Assembly (NCBI GenBank): GCA_023411115.1
Contig: JAEYPF010000018.1
Location: 345,796 to 409,795, forward strand
Direction: 5' to 3'
DNA from: Methanobacteriota archaeon
Lineage (GTDB): Archaea > Methanobacteriota > Methanobacteria > Methanobacteriales > Methanobacteriaceae
DNA length: 64,000 nt
Shown here: positions 53,643 to 62,426 of the stretch, piece after piece
How positions within the stretch are numbered: position 1 is the stretch's first letter
Layout of the letters: each line of letters begins with the position of its first letter
Program-made: the position numbers and the translations under genes
Notes under the pieces: generated by a model
Databases searched by the model: none
What the model saw: the letters and a program-made list of their open reading frames with translations, nothing else
Told to the model about the DNA's origin: nothing

Positions 53643-54527
53643 ATGGTATTAGGAACATATAAAGAAGCGCTCTCTGCAAGATCAACCGATAAACAGATCC
53701 AGAAGATTTCACAGGACGGAGGAATAGTAACAAGTCTTCTATCTTTTGCTCTTGATGAAAAAATTATAGATGGTGCAGTCGTAGCAGGTCCTGGAAAAGA
53801 TATGTGGAAACCAGAACCACAAGTTGCAATGACTTCTGATGAAATCATAGCAGCAGCAGGTACCAAATATACCTTTTCACCAAATGTATTCATGCTGAAA
53901 AATGCTGCAAGACAATACGGTCTTGAAAAAATAGGTACTGTAGCAATTCCATGCCAAACAATGGGTATAAGGAAAATGCAGTCATATCCATTTGGTGTAA
54001 GATTTGTCGCAGATAAAATTGCCTTACTTTTAGGTATATACTGTATGGAAAACTTCCCATTCGCATCACTCCAGACATTTATCTCGGAGAAAATGGGAGT
54101 TAGCCCAGAACTAGTAGAAAAAATGGACATAGGTAAAGGTAAATTCTGGATATACACAGCAGATGAAGAATTAAGCATTCCACTTAAAGAAACACACGGA
54201 TACGAACAGAGTGGATGTAAAGTCTGTCTTGATTACGTCGCAGAATTAGCTGACCTTTCAACAGGTTCAGTAGGTTCACCAGACGGCTGGTCAACAGTAC
54301 TTACACGTACCGATGCAGGTGAAAGTGTATTCAAAATGGCTGTAGACGCAGGTTTAATTGAAACCAAACCTATGGCTGACGTAAAACCAGGTCTCGGTCT
54401 TGTCGAAAAGCTTGCAACAGATAAAAAAACCAAAAATCAAAAAACAATTGATGACAGGATAGCAATGGGATTACCAGTCCCATACAAAGCAAGCAGCGAA
54501 AAAGAAGACCCACTTGCAAACTACTAA
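53643..54527 (+). CDS. frhB: F420-reducing hydrogenase, beta subunit FrhB
   Basis: 294 residues. Features of the F420-binding FAD/Fe-S subunit: DGGIVTSLLSFALDE (about 24-38), AGTKYTFSPN (about 75), VAIPCQTMGIRKM (about 100-112), GIYCMENFPF (about 130) and GCKVCLDYVAELADLS (about 184-199). It passes electrons from the FrhG clusters through FAD to F420. ATAGGAGGCTAAAAA precedes the ATG; a terminator follows the stop. Confidence 0.97.
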   Translation: MVLGTYKEALSARSTDKQIQKISQDGGIVTSLLSFALDEKIIDGAVVAGPGKDMWKPEPQVAMTSDEIIAAAGTKYTFSPNVFMLKNAARQYGLEKIGTVAIPCQTMGIRKMQSYPFGVRFVADKIALLLGIYCMENFPFASLQTFISEKMGVSPELVEKMDIGKGKFWIYTADEELSIPLKETHGYEQSGCKVCLDYVAELADLSTGSVGSPDGWSTVLTRTDAGESVFKMAVDAGLIETKPMADVKPGLGLVEKLATDKKTKNQKTIDDRIAMGLPVPYKASSEKEDPLANY

Positions 54528-54572
54528 GTTTGAAACGTAGGAAATATTTCCTACAAACTTTTTATTTTTTAG
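54527..54572 (+). terminator. Terminator of the frh operon
   Basis: GTAGGAAAT pairs perfectly with ATTTCCTAC (54537-54554), flanked by AAGTTT and AAACTT that could extend the stem, and followed by CTTTTTATTTTTT. It lies within 30 bases of the frhB stop and is the strongest terminator-like site in the window. Confidence 0.8.
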
Positions 54573-54624
54573 ATCCAACGTTTAATGAATATTTCAACGA
54601 TTATAACTATATTTGATGATTAAA

Positions 54625-54996
54625 ATGGATATAATTACACTTTTAGGGGCAATGGTCCTTGCTTATGGCGGTATGTTACTGTTATATTATCGATTGCGTA
54701 AGGGTGAAAGAAGAAAGGAAATGTCAAATCTCTTTTTAAATGGAATAAAGAGTATGCGCCGCGGTAACTTAGATAAGGCATTGATATATTTTAATAGGGC
54801 TTATGAATACTCCATTGAAACTAATGACAGAGAAGAAATGGCAGACGCGCTTTACAACATAGGTATTATATACAAAGAAAAGGGCGAAATGAATAATGCA
54901 ATGGAATATCTAAGCTGCGCACAGGATATATACGATGAATTGCAGGATAATGATGGCAGTGAAAAGACAACACTTGCTACAAGCTCTATACGATGA
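54625..54996 (+). CDS. Membrane-anchored TPR protein
   Basis: About 123 residues from ATG 54625 (an ATG at 54616 is also open). Residues about 2-20 form a membrane helix (LLGAMVLAYGGMLLLYY), then at least two TPR units: IKSMRRGNLDKALIYFNRAYEYS and ALYNIGIIYKEKGEMNNAMEYL (each shown in part, about 40-100). TPR domains bind partner proteins on the cytosolic side. Although it follows frhB, the terminator between them suggests separate expression. Confidence 0.75.
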   Translation: MDIITLLGAMVLAYGGMLLLYYRLRKGERRKEMSNLFLNGIKSMRRGNLDKALIYFNRAYEYSIETNDREEMADALYNIGIIYKEKGEMNNAMEYLSCAQDIYDELQDNDGSEKTTLATSSIR

Positions 54997-55045
54997 TAGA
55001 ATATGATATCACTGTTTTTAAAAAAAGCTAGTGGAGTTTTGATGA

Positions 55046-55849
55046 ATGGAATCATTAAATTTAACTCCAGCTGAATCATTGATGATCATATCTCCAAAAG
55101 CCAGTGGAGATAAGATGATTAAGTTCACTCTAATTGATCTTCTCCTTAAAAAGAACCTCAAGATAAATATTGAGGATAAATCTAATTTTTTAAAAATATC
55201 TCCTGATAATATAATCATTGAAGGAGGTGAATCATTGGAAGTATCTCTTAAATCTCATGAGGAGGTACTGATGAAACTAATTTTAGAACATGGTGAACTG
55301 AAGCTAAAAGATTTTGTGGATACATTACATGAAAAAATTGGTTCTCCCATGGAATATAAGAATAAGTACATAAGAGACTCTCTTGTTGATAAAGGCTATT
55401 TTAGAAAACAAAGGAAGATGTTACTGGCACTGGCCCCGTATACAATATATACGCTGACTGACAGCGGACTTGAAATAAAATCTAAAATAATGAAATTACT
55501 CGATGAGGCAGAATGTCTTGAAAAATGGATGAAAGAAGATCTGGGAAGGGCGAAAGCTTATTTATCTGTCATGGGATCGCATATTCTTCTAATAAGCAGT
55601 TATGATATTGAAGATATTAAGAAATTTAACAGTATACTATCTTTTATAAAACCTGAATCTAATACATTTGAATATTATGATTATTATCTTTATAATGTAC
55701 CTTCTTATTATTTAGACGATTATGACAATCTTAAAAGCTTTGATTTTTTAGATATATCAGTTATTGGCTATTTTGAGGTTTTCGATGATTTATTCGATGA
55801 CTTTGATGATATATCTGGCGATGTGAGAAAGAGTGATGAAAAAATTTAA
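55046..55849 (+). CDS. Hypothetical protein, possible GPP34-like helical domain
   Basis: 267 residues from ATG 55046, in a region with TGGAGTTTTGATGA upstream. The first part (LTPAESLMIISPKASGDKMIKFTLIDLLLKK, shown in part) and a hydrophobic strand pair resemble the start of GPP34-type and winged-helix proteins, but weakly. The C-terminal 70 residues are unusually rich in Asp, Tyr and Phe (YYDYYLYN, DDLFDDFDD). No membrane segment. I cannot name a function. Confidence 0.6.
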   Translation: MESLNLTPAESLMIISPKASGDKMIKFTLIDLLLKKNLKINIEDKSNFLKISPDNIIIEGGESLEVSLKSHEEVLMKLILEHGELKLKDFVDTLHEKIGSPMEYKNKYIRDSLVDKGYFRKQRKMLLALAPYTIYTLTDSGLEIKSKIMKLLDEAECLEKWMKEDLGRAKAYLSVMGSHILLISSYDIEDIKKFNSILSFIKPESNTFEYYDYYLYNVPSYYLDDYDNLKSFDFLDISVIGYFEVFDDLFDDFDDISGDVRKSDEKI

Positions 55850-55860
55850 AAATAAAGGAT

Positions 55861-56766
55861 CTATTCAGTAATAACAGTACAGCCGTCGCTTTCAACAATA
55901 ACTGTATGTTCTGACTGTGCAACCACGGCATTGCTTTTTTCCCGAAGTACATGGTAAGGATAGACAGCTCTTGATGAAATTAGCATCCTCATGGCAGTAT
56001 TTAAATGAAGTTCACTGAAATGGCTTGTAAGCCATCTTTGTGCAAAAGGTAAACCTTTATATTCATTTTTTATAATTTTTAAAGCTCTTTTTGCATGAAG
56101 TGACCGCATTGGCCGATCCCTTAAAAATTTGAATATATATACTTCATTCATGTCGGTTACCCTTCCAATACCGTCGGTTGCAAATGGTTCTATGGCTAAA
56201 ACATCTCCTTCTTCTAATTTATGAGGATTATTTTCTTTAATATTGGGCATTGAAAGTCCAGAATGTACTATCCATCGATCCATGCTGTGACCAGTTAAGT
56301 TAGAAACGGAATTAAATCCTCTATCGTTTATAGCTCTTTCTATAGTTTCTCCAACTTTTCCTATTTCAACACCTGCTTTTATGGCACTTATTCCATTTGC
56401 AAGTCCTTCTTGTGAGGCTAATATCATATTTTGATGTTTTTCATGCATTTCCTCAGGAATATCTTCTCCCACAAGCACAGTTATGGCTGTATCTGCAATG
56501 TATCCGTCTACATGAGCACCTAAATCAATTTTAACAACATCACCTGATTTTATAATTCCTTCATCTCCTGCGGGGGATGTGTAATGGGCAGTAATTTCAT
56601 TTACAGAAACGTTACATGGAAATGCGATGTTACCTCCAAGCTCTATAATTTCATTTTCAACAAATTCCACAAGGTCTAGGATTTTCATATCTTCTTTTAC
56701 ATAATTCACTGCTTTTTTTCGGACTTTAGACACAATTTTTCCAGATTTTTTATACATATCAGTCAT
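55861..56766 (-). CDS. map: Methionine aminopeptidase, type II
   Basis: About 301 residues from the ATG at 56766, which has GTGAT just upstream; TTG at 56778 is an alternative. The pita-bread fold metal ligands are seen in VKIDLGAHVDGYIADTA (two Asp, about 80-96), TGHSMDRW (His, about 150), EPFATDG (Glu, about 182) and the final VIVESDG (Glu, about 293). The length and insert fit the archaeal type II enzyme that removes initiator Met. Converges with the preceding hypothetical gene. Confidence 0.96.
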   Translation of the reverse strand: MTDMYKKSGKIVSKVRKKAVNYVKEDMKILDLVEFVENEIIELGGNIAFPCNVSVNEITAHYTSPAGDEGIIKSGDVVKIDLGAHVDGYIADTAITVLVGEDIPEEMHEKHQNMILASQEGLANGISAIKAGVEIGKVGETIERAINDRGFNSVSNLTGHSMDRWIVHSGLSMPNIKENNPHKLEEGDVLAIEPFATDGIGRVTDMNEVYIFKFLRDRPMRSLHAKRALKIIKNEYKGLPFAQRWLTSHFSELHLNTAMRMLISSRAVYPYHVLREKSNAVVAQSEHTVIVESDGCTVITE

Positions 56767-56778
56767 ATAATCACGCAA

Positions 56779-57102
56779 ATTGAATTTTAGTACATTGTTT
56801 ATCTTTATTTAGAATAATATAATCACACGAATTCAATTTAAATAATAAGGCTTTAAATAGATTTATAATCAATATTTTCTATTTTTTCATTAATAAGTTT
56901 TTAATGGTTCAGTTTAATCATACCAACTTATTTGGATGGGCTTAACTAAAGTTAATAAATTGAATTTTTGGATGTTAGTCTTAATTAAAAGTATAGAAAC
57001 AATGTGTTTTTTGGTATATATGATTTTTTTAGTTTAATTTAGTATCATAGAATAGTTTAATACATTAAATGTATAAAAATCAATTAAAATGGATATGACT
57101 CT
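56779..57102. other. AT-rich intergenic region
   Basis: About 325 bases between the divergent map and 57103 genes. I see no ORF, RNA gene or hairpin array; only AT-rich promoter-like DNA, including GGTATATATG near 57012. Confidence 0.5.
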
Positions 57103-57438
57103 TTGAGGAGTAATTATGGGGGTTTAAATATTCAAAATTATAATAAAAATGATATCGGTTATATTACTGCGTTTTTCCCAGCCTTTTTACCTGGCACTGA
57201 TATATTTCAAATTTTTATAATAGTTGCAGCGATTATAGTCATAATATTAGGGGCTTCAGCTCTTTACCGGAAAAAGAAATCATCTGAAAAAGTTAATAGA
57301 AGGATTTCAAGCTTAAGAAGAGAATTTAATAATGTGAAAGCGGAAAGTTTCAATGAAAGTGAGACTAACTGGATAAAAGATAGATTAGATGAAGAAGATC
57401 CGGATTTAGAGGATATGATCCCTGCTAATAAGAGATAA
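57103..57438 (+). CDS. Small single-pass membrane protein with coiled-coil tail
   Basis: Up to 111 residues. A hydrophobic segment (FFPAFLPG, then IFQIFIIVAAIIVIILGA, about 24-53) is followed by a basic stop-transfer and a charged coiled-coil tail (RRISSLRREFNNVKAES) ending in acidic residues. The start is unclear. TTG at 57103 is open but has no site; a GAGGAG-preceded ATG at 57116 reads only four codons unless the G-run 57118-57122 had one more G, in which case it would join this frame. It opens a four-gene group. Confidence 0.6.
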   Translation: MRSNYGGLNIQNYNKNDIGYITAFFPAFLPGTDIFQIFIIVAAIIVIILGASALYRKKKSSEKVNRRISSLRREFNNVKAESFNESETNWIKDRLDEEDPDLEDMIPANKR

Positions 57439-57647
57439 ATTGCTTATATACATATTTACATTATTTTTATTTAAATAATTCAATTTTAGATGATTGTAAC
57501 CATCAACCATCAATTATTTTGTTTAAAAAGTAAACTTCAATTTAATAAATATATTGAATCACCATACACAAATCTAGAATTAATTAAAAGCCACTTAATG
57601 ACTAAGATTATATATAAACTTAGACAAAAATATTAAAGGTGAAATTT

Positions 57648-58085
57648 ATGGCTACATTCGATATAACTGTAATCAACCAATACCTCGGTTTGATAATTGT
57701 TGCAGTAATTGCGGCAGTGGTTCTCATAGTCGTAATTAGTGAATGGCGAAAGGTTAGAGAAGCTCAAAATAATGTGGCGCTGGTCGAAAAACAAGTTGAA
57801 CTTAAAAAAATCGCTCTGGTAGAAAAAGATCTTGAAACAAAACGTCTTATGGAAAATGTAATTCCATTACCTAAAGATCAGCAAGAAAAACTTGCTGACA
57901 TAAGACAGGGCACTTCTGATATCATGCACAAGGTTGGATACCTTCACAGTGAAATAAGCGAAAGAGTGGCACACCTGGAAGCTAAAGCAGAATATGGAAA
58001 ACTCCAAAAATTAATGAAAGACCTTGAAAAGAAAGAGAGTGAACTTGACAAGAGACTGGAAGATAGTCCTAAAAGGAGGATTTAA
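57648..58085 (+). CDS. Membrane-anchored coiled-coil protein
   Basis: About 145 residues from ATG 57648 (AAAGGTGAAATTT upstream). One membrane helix near the N-terminus (IIVAVIAAVVLIVVI, about 14-30), then long charged heptad-like helices (about 40-140: EKQVELKKIALVEKDLETKR in part, and LKKLMKDLEKKESELDKRLED-like). A helix break at about 78-95 contains HKVGYLHSEISERV. No family recognised. The next gene begins three bases on, with GGAGGATTTAATCC in the overlap. Confidence 0.72.
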   Translation: MATFDITVINQYLGLIIVAVIAAVVLIVVISEWRKVREAQNNVALVEKQVELKKIALVEKDLETKRLMENVIPLPKDQQEKLADIRQGTSDIMHKVGYLHSEISERVAHLEAKAEYGKLQKLMKDLEKKESELDKRLEDSPKRRI

Positions 58086-58088
58086 TCC

Positions 58089-58598
58089 ATGGGACCACTG
58101 GAACTGTTTGCAATCCTTGTTTTAGCAGGTGCAATAGTTGTACTTTTGTATTATTATATCCAGGAAACAAGAGGGGCTTCTTTGGTAGGTGTGAGATCCG
58201 GTATTTCTGAAATGGGAAACAAGGTATCCGAAGGAATATCTCAAAATAATAAAACCCCTGAAGGAGAAAAAAGAATGTCAGGAGTAAGTGAAAGAGTTTC
58301 TGAAATGAGTGAGAGGCTAAGAGGAAAAGTTACTGTTCCTATAAGCACAGACAGTTTATCTGGGAGAATTGACGAATTTTTAGATGAGCAGAGCGATAGA
58401 CTTATAAAAGATTGGGAACTTGCAACTAAATCGGATGTAAAAGACCTTGAAAAGAAATACACTAAAGTTACACGTGACATAGATGATCTAGAAAAGAGAT
58501 TCAATGAATACAGGGGCCATGCCAACAAAAAATTTGAGCACATTGAAGAGAGACTCACAAAATTAGAAGGCGAGGAAACAGAAAAAACAGAAGAATAG
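58089..58598 (+). CDS. Membrane-anchored coiled-coil protein, second of pair
   Basis: 169 residues. An N-terminal membrane helix (LFAILVLAGAIVVLLYYYI, about 5-23) precedes a long charged part with helical runs: a central region (about 55-75, MSERLRGKV) and a C-terminal coiled coil (about 110-165, DLEKKYTKVTRDIDDLEKRF in part). It shares its layout with the gene before it. It starts three bases after that gene, so the two are almost surely translated together and may form a heteromeric membrane filament or scaffold. Confidence 0.72.
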   Translation: MGPLELFAILVLAGAIVVLLYYYIQETRGASLVGVRSGISEMGNKVSEGISQNNKTPEGEKRMSGVSERVSEMSERLRGKVTVPISTDSLSGRIDEFLDEQSDRLIKDWELATKSDVKDLEKKYTKVTRDIDDLEKRFNEYRGHANKKFEHIEERLTKLEGEETEKTEE

Positions 58599-58635
58599 AT
58601 AAACATCTATCTCATTTTTTTATTAACGGGTTAAT

Positions 58636-58971
58636 ATGATTGATTATGGAGCTATAATAGTTTACGTTGCCAGTATTCTTTCTTATTTTGGTGCAATAGT
58701 TATTTTTTATGGAGGAATAAGGGCCGCAATTGGAGTATTGTCCATCGAGATACTCAAGAGAAAAAACAGTTATAATGATGTGCGAATGGATTTTACACCA
58801 AAACTTCTCATTGGTTTGGAGTTTTTTATTGCCGGAGACCTCATAAAATCAATTTTAGAGCCAAATTTGAATCAAGTTGTTATATTGGCCATAATTGTAG
58901 CCATAAGGACAGTTGTAGGCTTTTCTTTAGGTAGAGAAGTTAAGGAATTAGAGCGGAGGGATCAAAGGTAA
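58636..58971 (+). CDS. DUF1622 family membrane protein
   Basis: 111 residues with three hydrophobic helices: IVYVASILSYFGAIVIFYGG (about 8-27), LLIGLEFFIAGDLIKSIL (about 53-70) and VVILAIIVAIRTVVGFSLGREV (part of 77-98). This matches DUF1622, a family of small membrane proteins of unknown role, often near SMR- or channel-like genes. It follows the coiled-coil gene by 37 bases and ends with charged residues. Confidence 0.82.
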   Translation: MIDYGAIIVYVASILSYFGAIVIFYGGIRAAIGVLSIEILKRKNSYNDVRMDFTPKLLIGLEFFIAGDLIKSILEPNLNQVVILAIIVAIRTVVGFSLGREVKELERRDQR

Positions 58972-59090
58972 TTCTTAATAAAATTATGCTTTTTTGGCGT
59001 AAATAAGTTTAAATTACTTGATTTAATATATATAGTTAGAATATTAATTGAAATTAATTTTAATTTTATTAAATTCGACTAAGAGAAACC

Positions 59091-59100
59091 TTTATATACT
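59091..59100 (+). promoter_or_regulatory. TATA box of the initiator tRNA gene
   Basis: TTTATATACT is preceded by AAGAGAAACC, which fits a BRE, and lies about 30 bases before the tRNA 5' end at 59125. Spacing is right for start of transcription a few bases upstream of the mature tRNA. Confidence 0.75.
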
Positions 59101-59123
59101 CTTAAGTACAAACCATGATACTA

Positions 59124-59579
<456 letters not shown>

Positions 59580-59882
59580 GGGCAAGCCGAAGGGCAGCTA
59601 CCGGTTTCTTGCATTAGCAAGTTAAACTGAGGAAACTCCATCCATCATACAGAACCATGGTGCTGTGAGGCACATGTTGAGAAGCATGACACTGGAGCAG
59701 AAACGACACGTTTTTTAGTAGATGAACATGATGCAATTGCTGACCGATACTAAAAAGAGCGGTGAAACGGCCATTTCGTGGGATGCAAGGGCAAATACTG
59801 TCGATGAATCCTGTATGAGGCAGAGGTAGCTCGCATAGATGAATGCTGCTGGAACAGAAGGTGGGTTACTCTCGGCATGCCC
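59580..59882 (+). ncRNA. rnpB: RNase P RNA
   Basis: About 303 nt. The 5' and 3' ends pair as P1: GGGCA-A-GCCGA (59580-59590) with TCGGC-A-TGCCC (59872-59882 region). The conserved core is visible: GAGGAAACTCCATCC (near 59627, the 5' half of P4 with CR-I) and ACAGAAGGTGGGTTA (near 59853, the 3' half, CR-V). Size and motifs fit archaeal type A RNase P RNA. It matures the 5' ends of tRNAs; initiator tRNA-Met is the gene upstream. Short ORFs crossing it are chance. Confidence 0.9.
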
Positions 59883-60140
59883 CAAACACTCACATCTTTG
59901 AATTTTGTGTCCCAAACACGAAGTTTTTGAGGGCTTTTCAAAAAAAGAATCCAAAATTATTATTTTTCTCTGCTTTTTTAAAGACATTATTTAATTCTAA
60001 TCATCAAAACCAGCAAATTTTCTTAAATCTATAATGTTCTATGCTCTTTTTAACTGAATAATAAAAAATATATGCTCCTATTGACATAATAATCATATTA
60101 ACTGTTTATTAACATTAAAAAATTTATAAGGAAAGAAGAT
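59883..60140. other. Gap after RNase P RNA
   Basis: 258 AT-rich bases with degenerate traces of the same hairpin type (for example CAAACAC with a later GTGTTTG-like match and TTTGAGGGCTTTTCAAA) just after the RNA, then nothing recognisable until the next gene. GGAAAGAAGAT precedes that gene's ATG. Confidence 0.45.
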
Positions 60141-60827
60141 ATGTCTGAACTATCAACATTACTCTTTGATATACTTCCTCTAGCTTTAGGAGCAGCTGTA
60201 AGCCCTACAGTGCTCATAGGAATTATTTTGATACTTTCCGTTGCAGATCGCCCGAAATTAAGCGGAATTGCTTTTTATATTGGGGCTATAATTATTTTAC
60301 TCATTGTAGTTGCTGCTGGAATCTTACTGGGCAAAGGAGCGGCAGTTGCTGCAAGTAAGCCTCCATCTGCAGCATCGGCTTATTTTGACCTTGCCTTGGG
60401 AATAGCGTTAATTTTATTTGGAATGAGGAAAGTCTTTAAAAAAGGTGATAGTACTCCTGATGAAAGTAAATTCGGTGGGAAATCAAAATCAGCAGGATCT
60501 GATTTTATAAAATACATGATTTTGGGATTAGGAATGTTTACAATAAATTTCACTACCACTGTACTGGTATTTGCTGCAGGCAAGGATATTGGGATTTCAG
60601 GTGCGGGATTTATAGATCAGATAATAATAGTGATTATTTTAACTATAATCACTCTGCTTGTGGTGGAAATTCCACTTTTAATATACTTCGCAATGCCTGA
60701 GCGTTCTGAAAAAATATTAAAACCTGTTAATTTGTGGATGCAGAAAAATAGCCGTTATTTAATGGCTGCGGTTATATTTCTGTTTGGTATTTATTTAATG
60801 GTAAAAGGAATAGGAATTTTATTTTAA
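60141..60827 (+). CDS. GAP/Sap family (LysE-like) membrane protein
   Basis: 228 residues with six membrane helices. The N-terminal motif ALGAAVSPTVLIGIILIL (about 15-32) and the second-half ILGLGMFTINFTTTVLVFAAG (part of 128-148) form an inverted pair as in the GAP (formerly Sap, DUF2910) and LysE-type exporters. Substrate unknown; relatives were linked to peptidoglycolipid export in mycobacteria. The DUF2769 gene follows by 32 bases. Confidence 0.82.
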   Translation: MSELSTLLFDILPLALGAAVSPTVLIGIILILSVADRPKLSGIAFYIGAIIILLIVVAAGILLGKGAAVAASKPPSAASAYFDLALGIALILFGMRKVFKKGDSTPDESKFGGKSKSAGSDFIKYMILGLGMFTINFTTTVLVFAAGKDIGISGAGFIDQIIIVIILTIITLLVVEIPLLIYFAMPERSEKILKPVNLWMQKNSRYLMAAVIFLFGIYLMVKGIGILF

Positions 60828-60859
60828 TTTGTCGTTACATATGAATAGGAGGAATTTAA

Positions 60860-61123
60860 ATGGATGAAAATAGAGTCGTGCCTGATACAGAAGAAAATGC
60901 AGAAAGATGCCGCTGCCCAGATTGTCCAGCATATAATAAATGCATGAAAAATAATGGGGAGTTCTTTTTTTGCTCAAGAGGCGGTACTGAATGTAAAATT
61001 GATAAAAGAGGATGTTTGTGTTTGCACTGCCCAAATGAAATAGAATACAGGCTAAATACTTTTTATTATTGTGAAAAAGGCGCCGCCACAGATAGAAATG
61101 TTGCAACTGAAACTTTAAAATAA
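60860..61123 (+). CDS. DUF2769 Cys-rich protein
   Basis: 87 residues with ten Cys in a zinc or Fe-S like arrangement: CRCPDCPAYNKC (about 13-24), FFCSRGGTECKIDKRGCLC (about 32-50) and CPNE with a later YYCEKG. This fits DUF2769, small Cys-rich proteins of methanogens with no known role. TAGGAGGAATTTAA precedes the ATG. Possible cotranscription with the upstream transporter-like gene. Confidence 0.85.
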   Translation: MDENRVVPDTEENAERCRCPDCPAYNKCMKNNGEFFFCSRGGTECKIDKRGCLCLHCPNEIEYRLNTFYYCEKGAATDRNVATETLK

Positions 61124-61432
61124 TCCCATTGCTTTTTTTTGAAATAATTTTCATTTAATTACTTATTATGACTTTGATTTCTCTATCGTTATAATTGATT
61201 TATTGAATAATTAAATTAACTCAAAGTAAACAACACAGGTTTTAATTAACTTTAATTTGTTTTTAAATTAAGATGATTAAATTCGGGATTGTTTAATTGA
61301 ATAGTATACACATCTAACTTCATTTTACTGTAAATCTGTTCAAATGGGTTGGCGATACTATTTAGTAATAATTTATATCAAATAGTTAATAAATATTAAT
61401 GATGTTATTAAATGATAAATGGAGGTATTTTT
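61124..61432. other. AT-rich intergenic region
   Basis: About 310 bases. I see no gene, RNA or array. It should contain the promoter of the F420-dependent oxidoreductase, with a TTTAATAATTTATATC stretch near 61370 as a possible TATA element and GGAGGTATTTTT as its ribosome site. Confidence 0.5.
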
Positions 61433-62398
61433 ATGGTAGAAATTGGTTTTAAGCTTGCAAGTGAGGTATTTGGACCTCATGAACTTATAAGTTATGCTAA
61501 ACATGCTGAAGAAGCAGGATTTGACTTTGCAGCAATATCTGATCATTATCATCCATGGATAAGCCAGCAGGGTAATAGCCCCTTCGTCTGGAGCACACTT
61601 GGGGGAATATCTCAGGTAACAGAAAGTTTAGGATTAATGACAGGAGTTACATGCCCTACAATCAGACAGCATCCTGCCCTGGTAGCTCAAGCTGTAGCTA
61701 CAGTAGCTACACTAATGCCTGGAAGGTTTATTTTAGGTGTAGGTTCTGGTGAAAACTTAAATGAACATATTTATGGGGATCACTGGCCACCAGCACCAAT
61801 AAGGATTGATATGCTTGCAGAAGCGGTAGATGTCATTAGAACTCTGTGGCAGGGAGGAATGCAGGATTATGATGGCTGTTATTACACGATTGAAAACGCA
61901 CAGATTTATACTCTCCCCGAAGAGCTTCCACCAATATACATGGCTGCAGATGGACCAATAGCAGCTACCACAGCTGCAAACAATGGAGATGGGTTAATTG
62001 TAAGTGGTGGAAAGAAAGAAATTTTAGACATATTCAATGAAGCAGGGGGAAAAGGCAAGCCATCCTATGCTGAAGTCTCACTTAGCTGGGCAGAAACAGA
62101 TGAAAAGGCAGTTGATTTAGTTTATAAATGGTGGCCATTAGCAGCTATTAAAGGAAGTAAGGGAAAATTAAGCTGGGAAATCCCAACTCCAACCCATTTT
62201 GAGGGACTTGTAGAAAATGTAAAAAAGGAAGATATACCTGGAAGTGTTCCCTGCAGTTCTGATCCACAGGTACACATCGATAAAATAAAGAAAACTATTG
62301 ACGCAGGGTTTGACCGTATATGCATCCAGCAGATAGGTGACAACCAGCATGAGTGTATAGAATTTTATAAGAATGAGGTGTTACCAGAATTCAAATAA
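61433..62398 (+). CDS. F420-dependent LLM-class oxidoreductase (G6PDH-related family)
   Basis: About 321 residues from the ATG at 61433 with GGAGG upstream; an ATG at 61412 lies before that site. It is a luciferase-like TIM barrel: GFKLASEVFGPHELISYA (about 4-21), FDFAAISDHYHPW (about 29), LMTGVTCPTIRQHPALVAQA (about 71-90), and RFILGVGSGENLNEHI (about 99-114), typical of the F420-binding group named after F420-dependent glucose-6-phosphate dehydrogenase (TIGR03557). The substrate in methanogens is unknown and need not be a sugar. It faces dnaJ across a short gap. Confidence 0.9.
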   Translation: MVEIGFKLASEVFGPHELISYAKHAEEAGFDFAAISDHYHPWISQQGNSPFVWSTLGGISQVTESLGLMTGVTCPTIRQHPALVAQAVATVATLMPGRFILGVGSGENLNEHIYGDHWPPAPIRIDMLAEAVDVIRTLWQGGMQDYDGCYYTIENAQIYTLPEELPPIYMAADGPIAATTAANNGDGLIVSGGKKEILDIFNEAGGKGKPSYAEVSLSWAETDEKAVDLVYKWWPLAAIKGSKGKLSWEIPTPTHFEGLVENVKKEDIPGSVPCSSDPQVHIDKIKKTIDAGFDRICIQQIGDNQHECIEFYKNEVLPEFK

Positions 62399-62426
62399 AT
62401 TAGCCTTTTTCAGAAAAAATAGGGAG

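Noticed and set aside
58636..58971. Small multidrug-resistance (SMR) transporter
   Set aside because: It has three rather than four helices and lacks the membrane Glu of SMR proteins; DUF1622 fits better.
59715..59987. Minus-strand open frame of 90 codons (and two others) across 59715-60034
   Set aside because: They overlap the RNase P RNA gene, whose P1 pairing and conserved core are clear; no ribosome binding site or protein-like composition.
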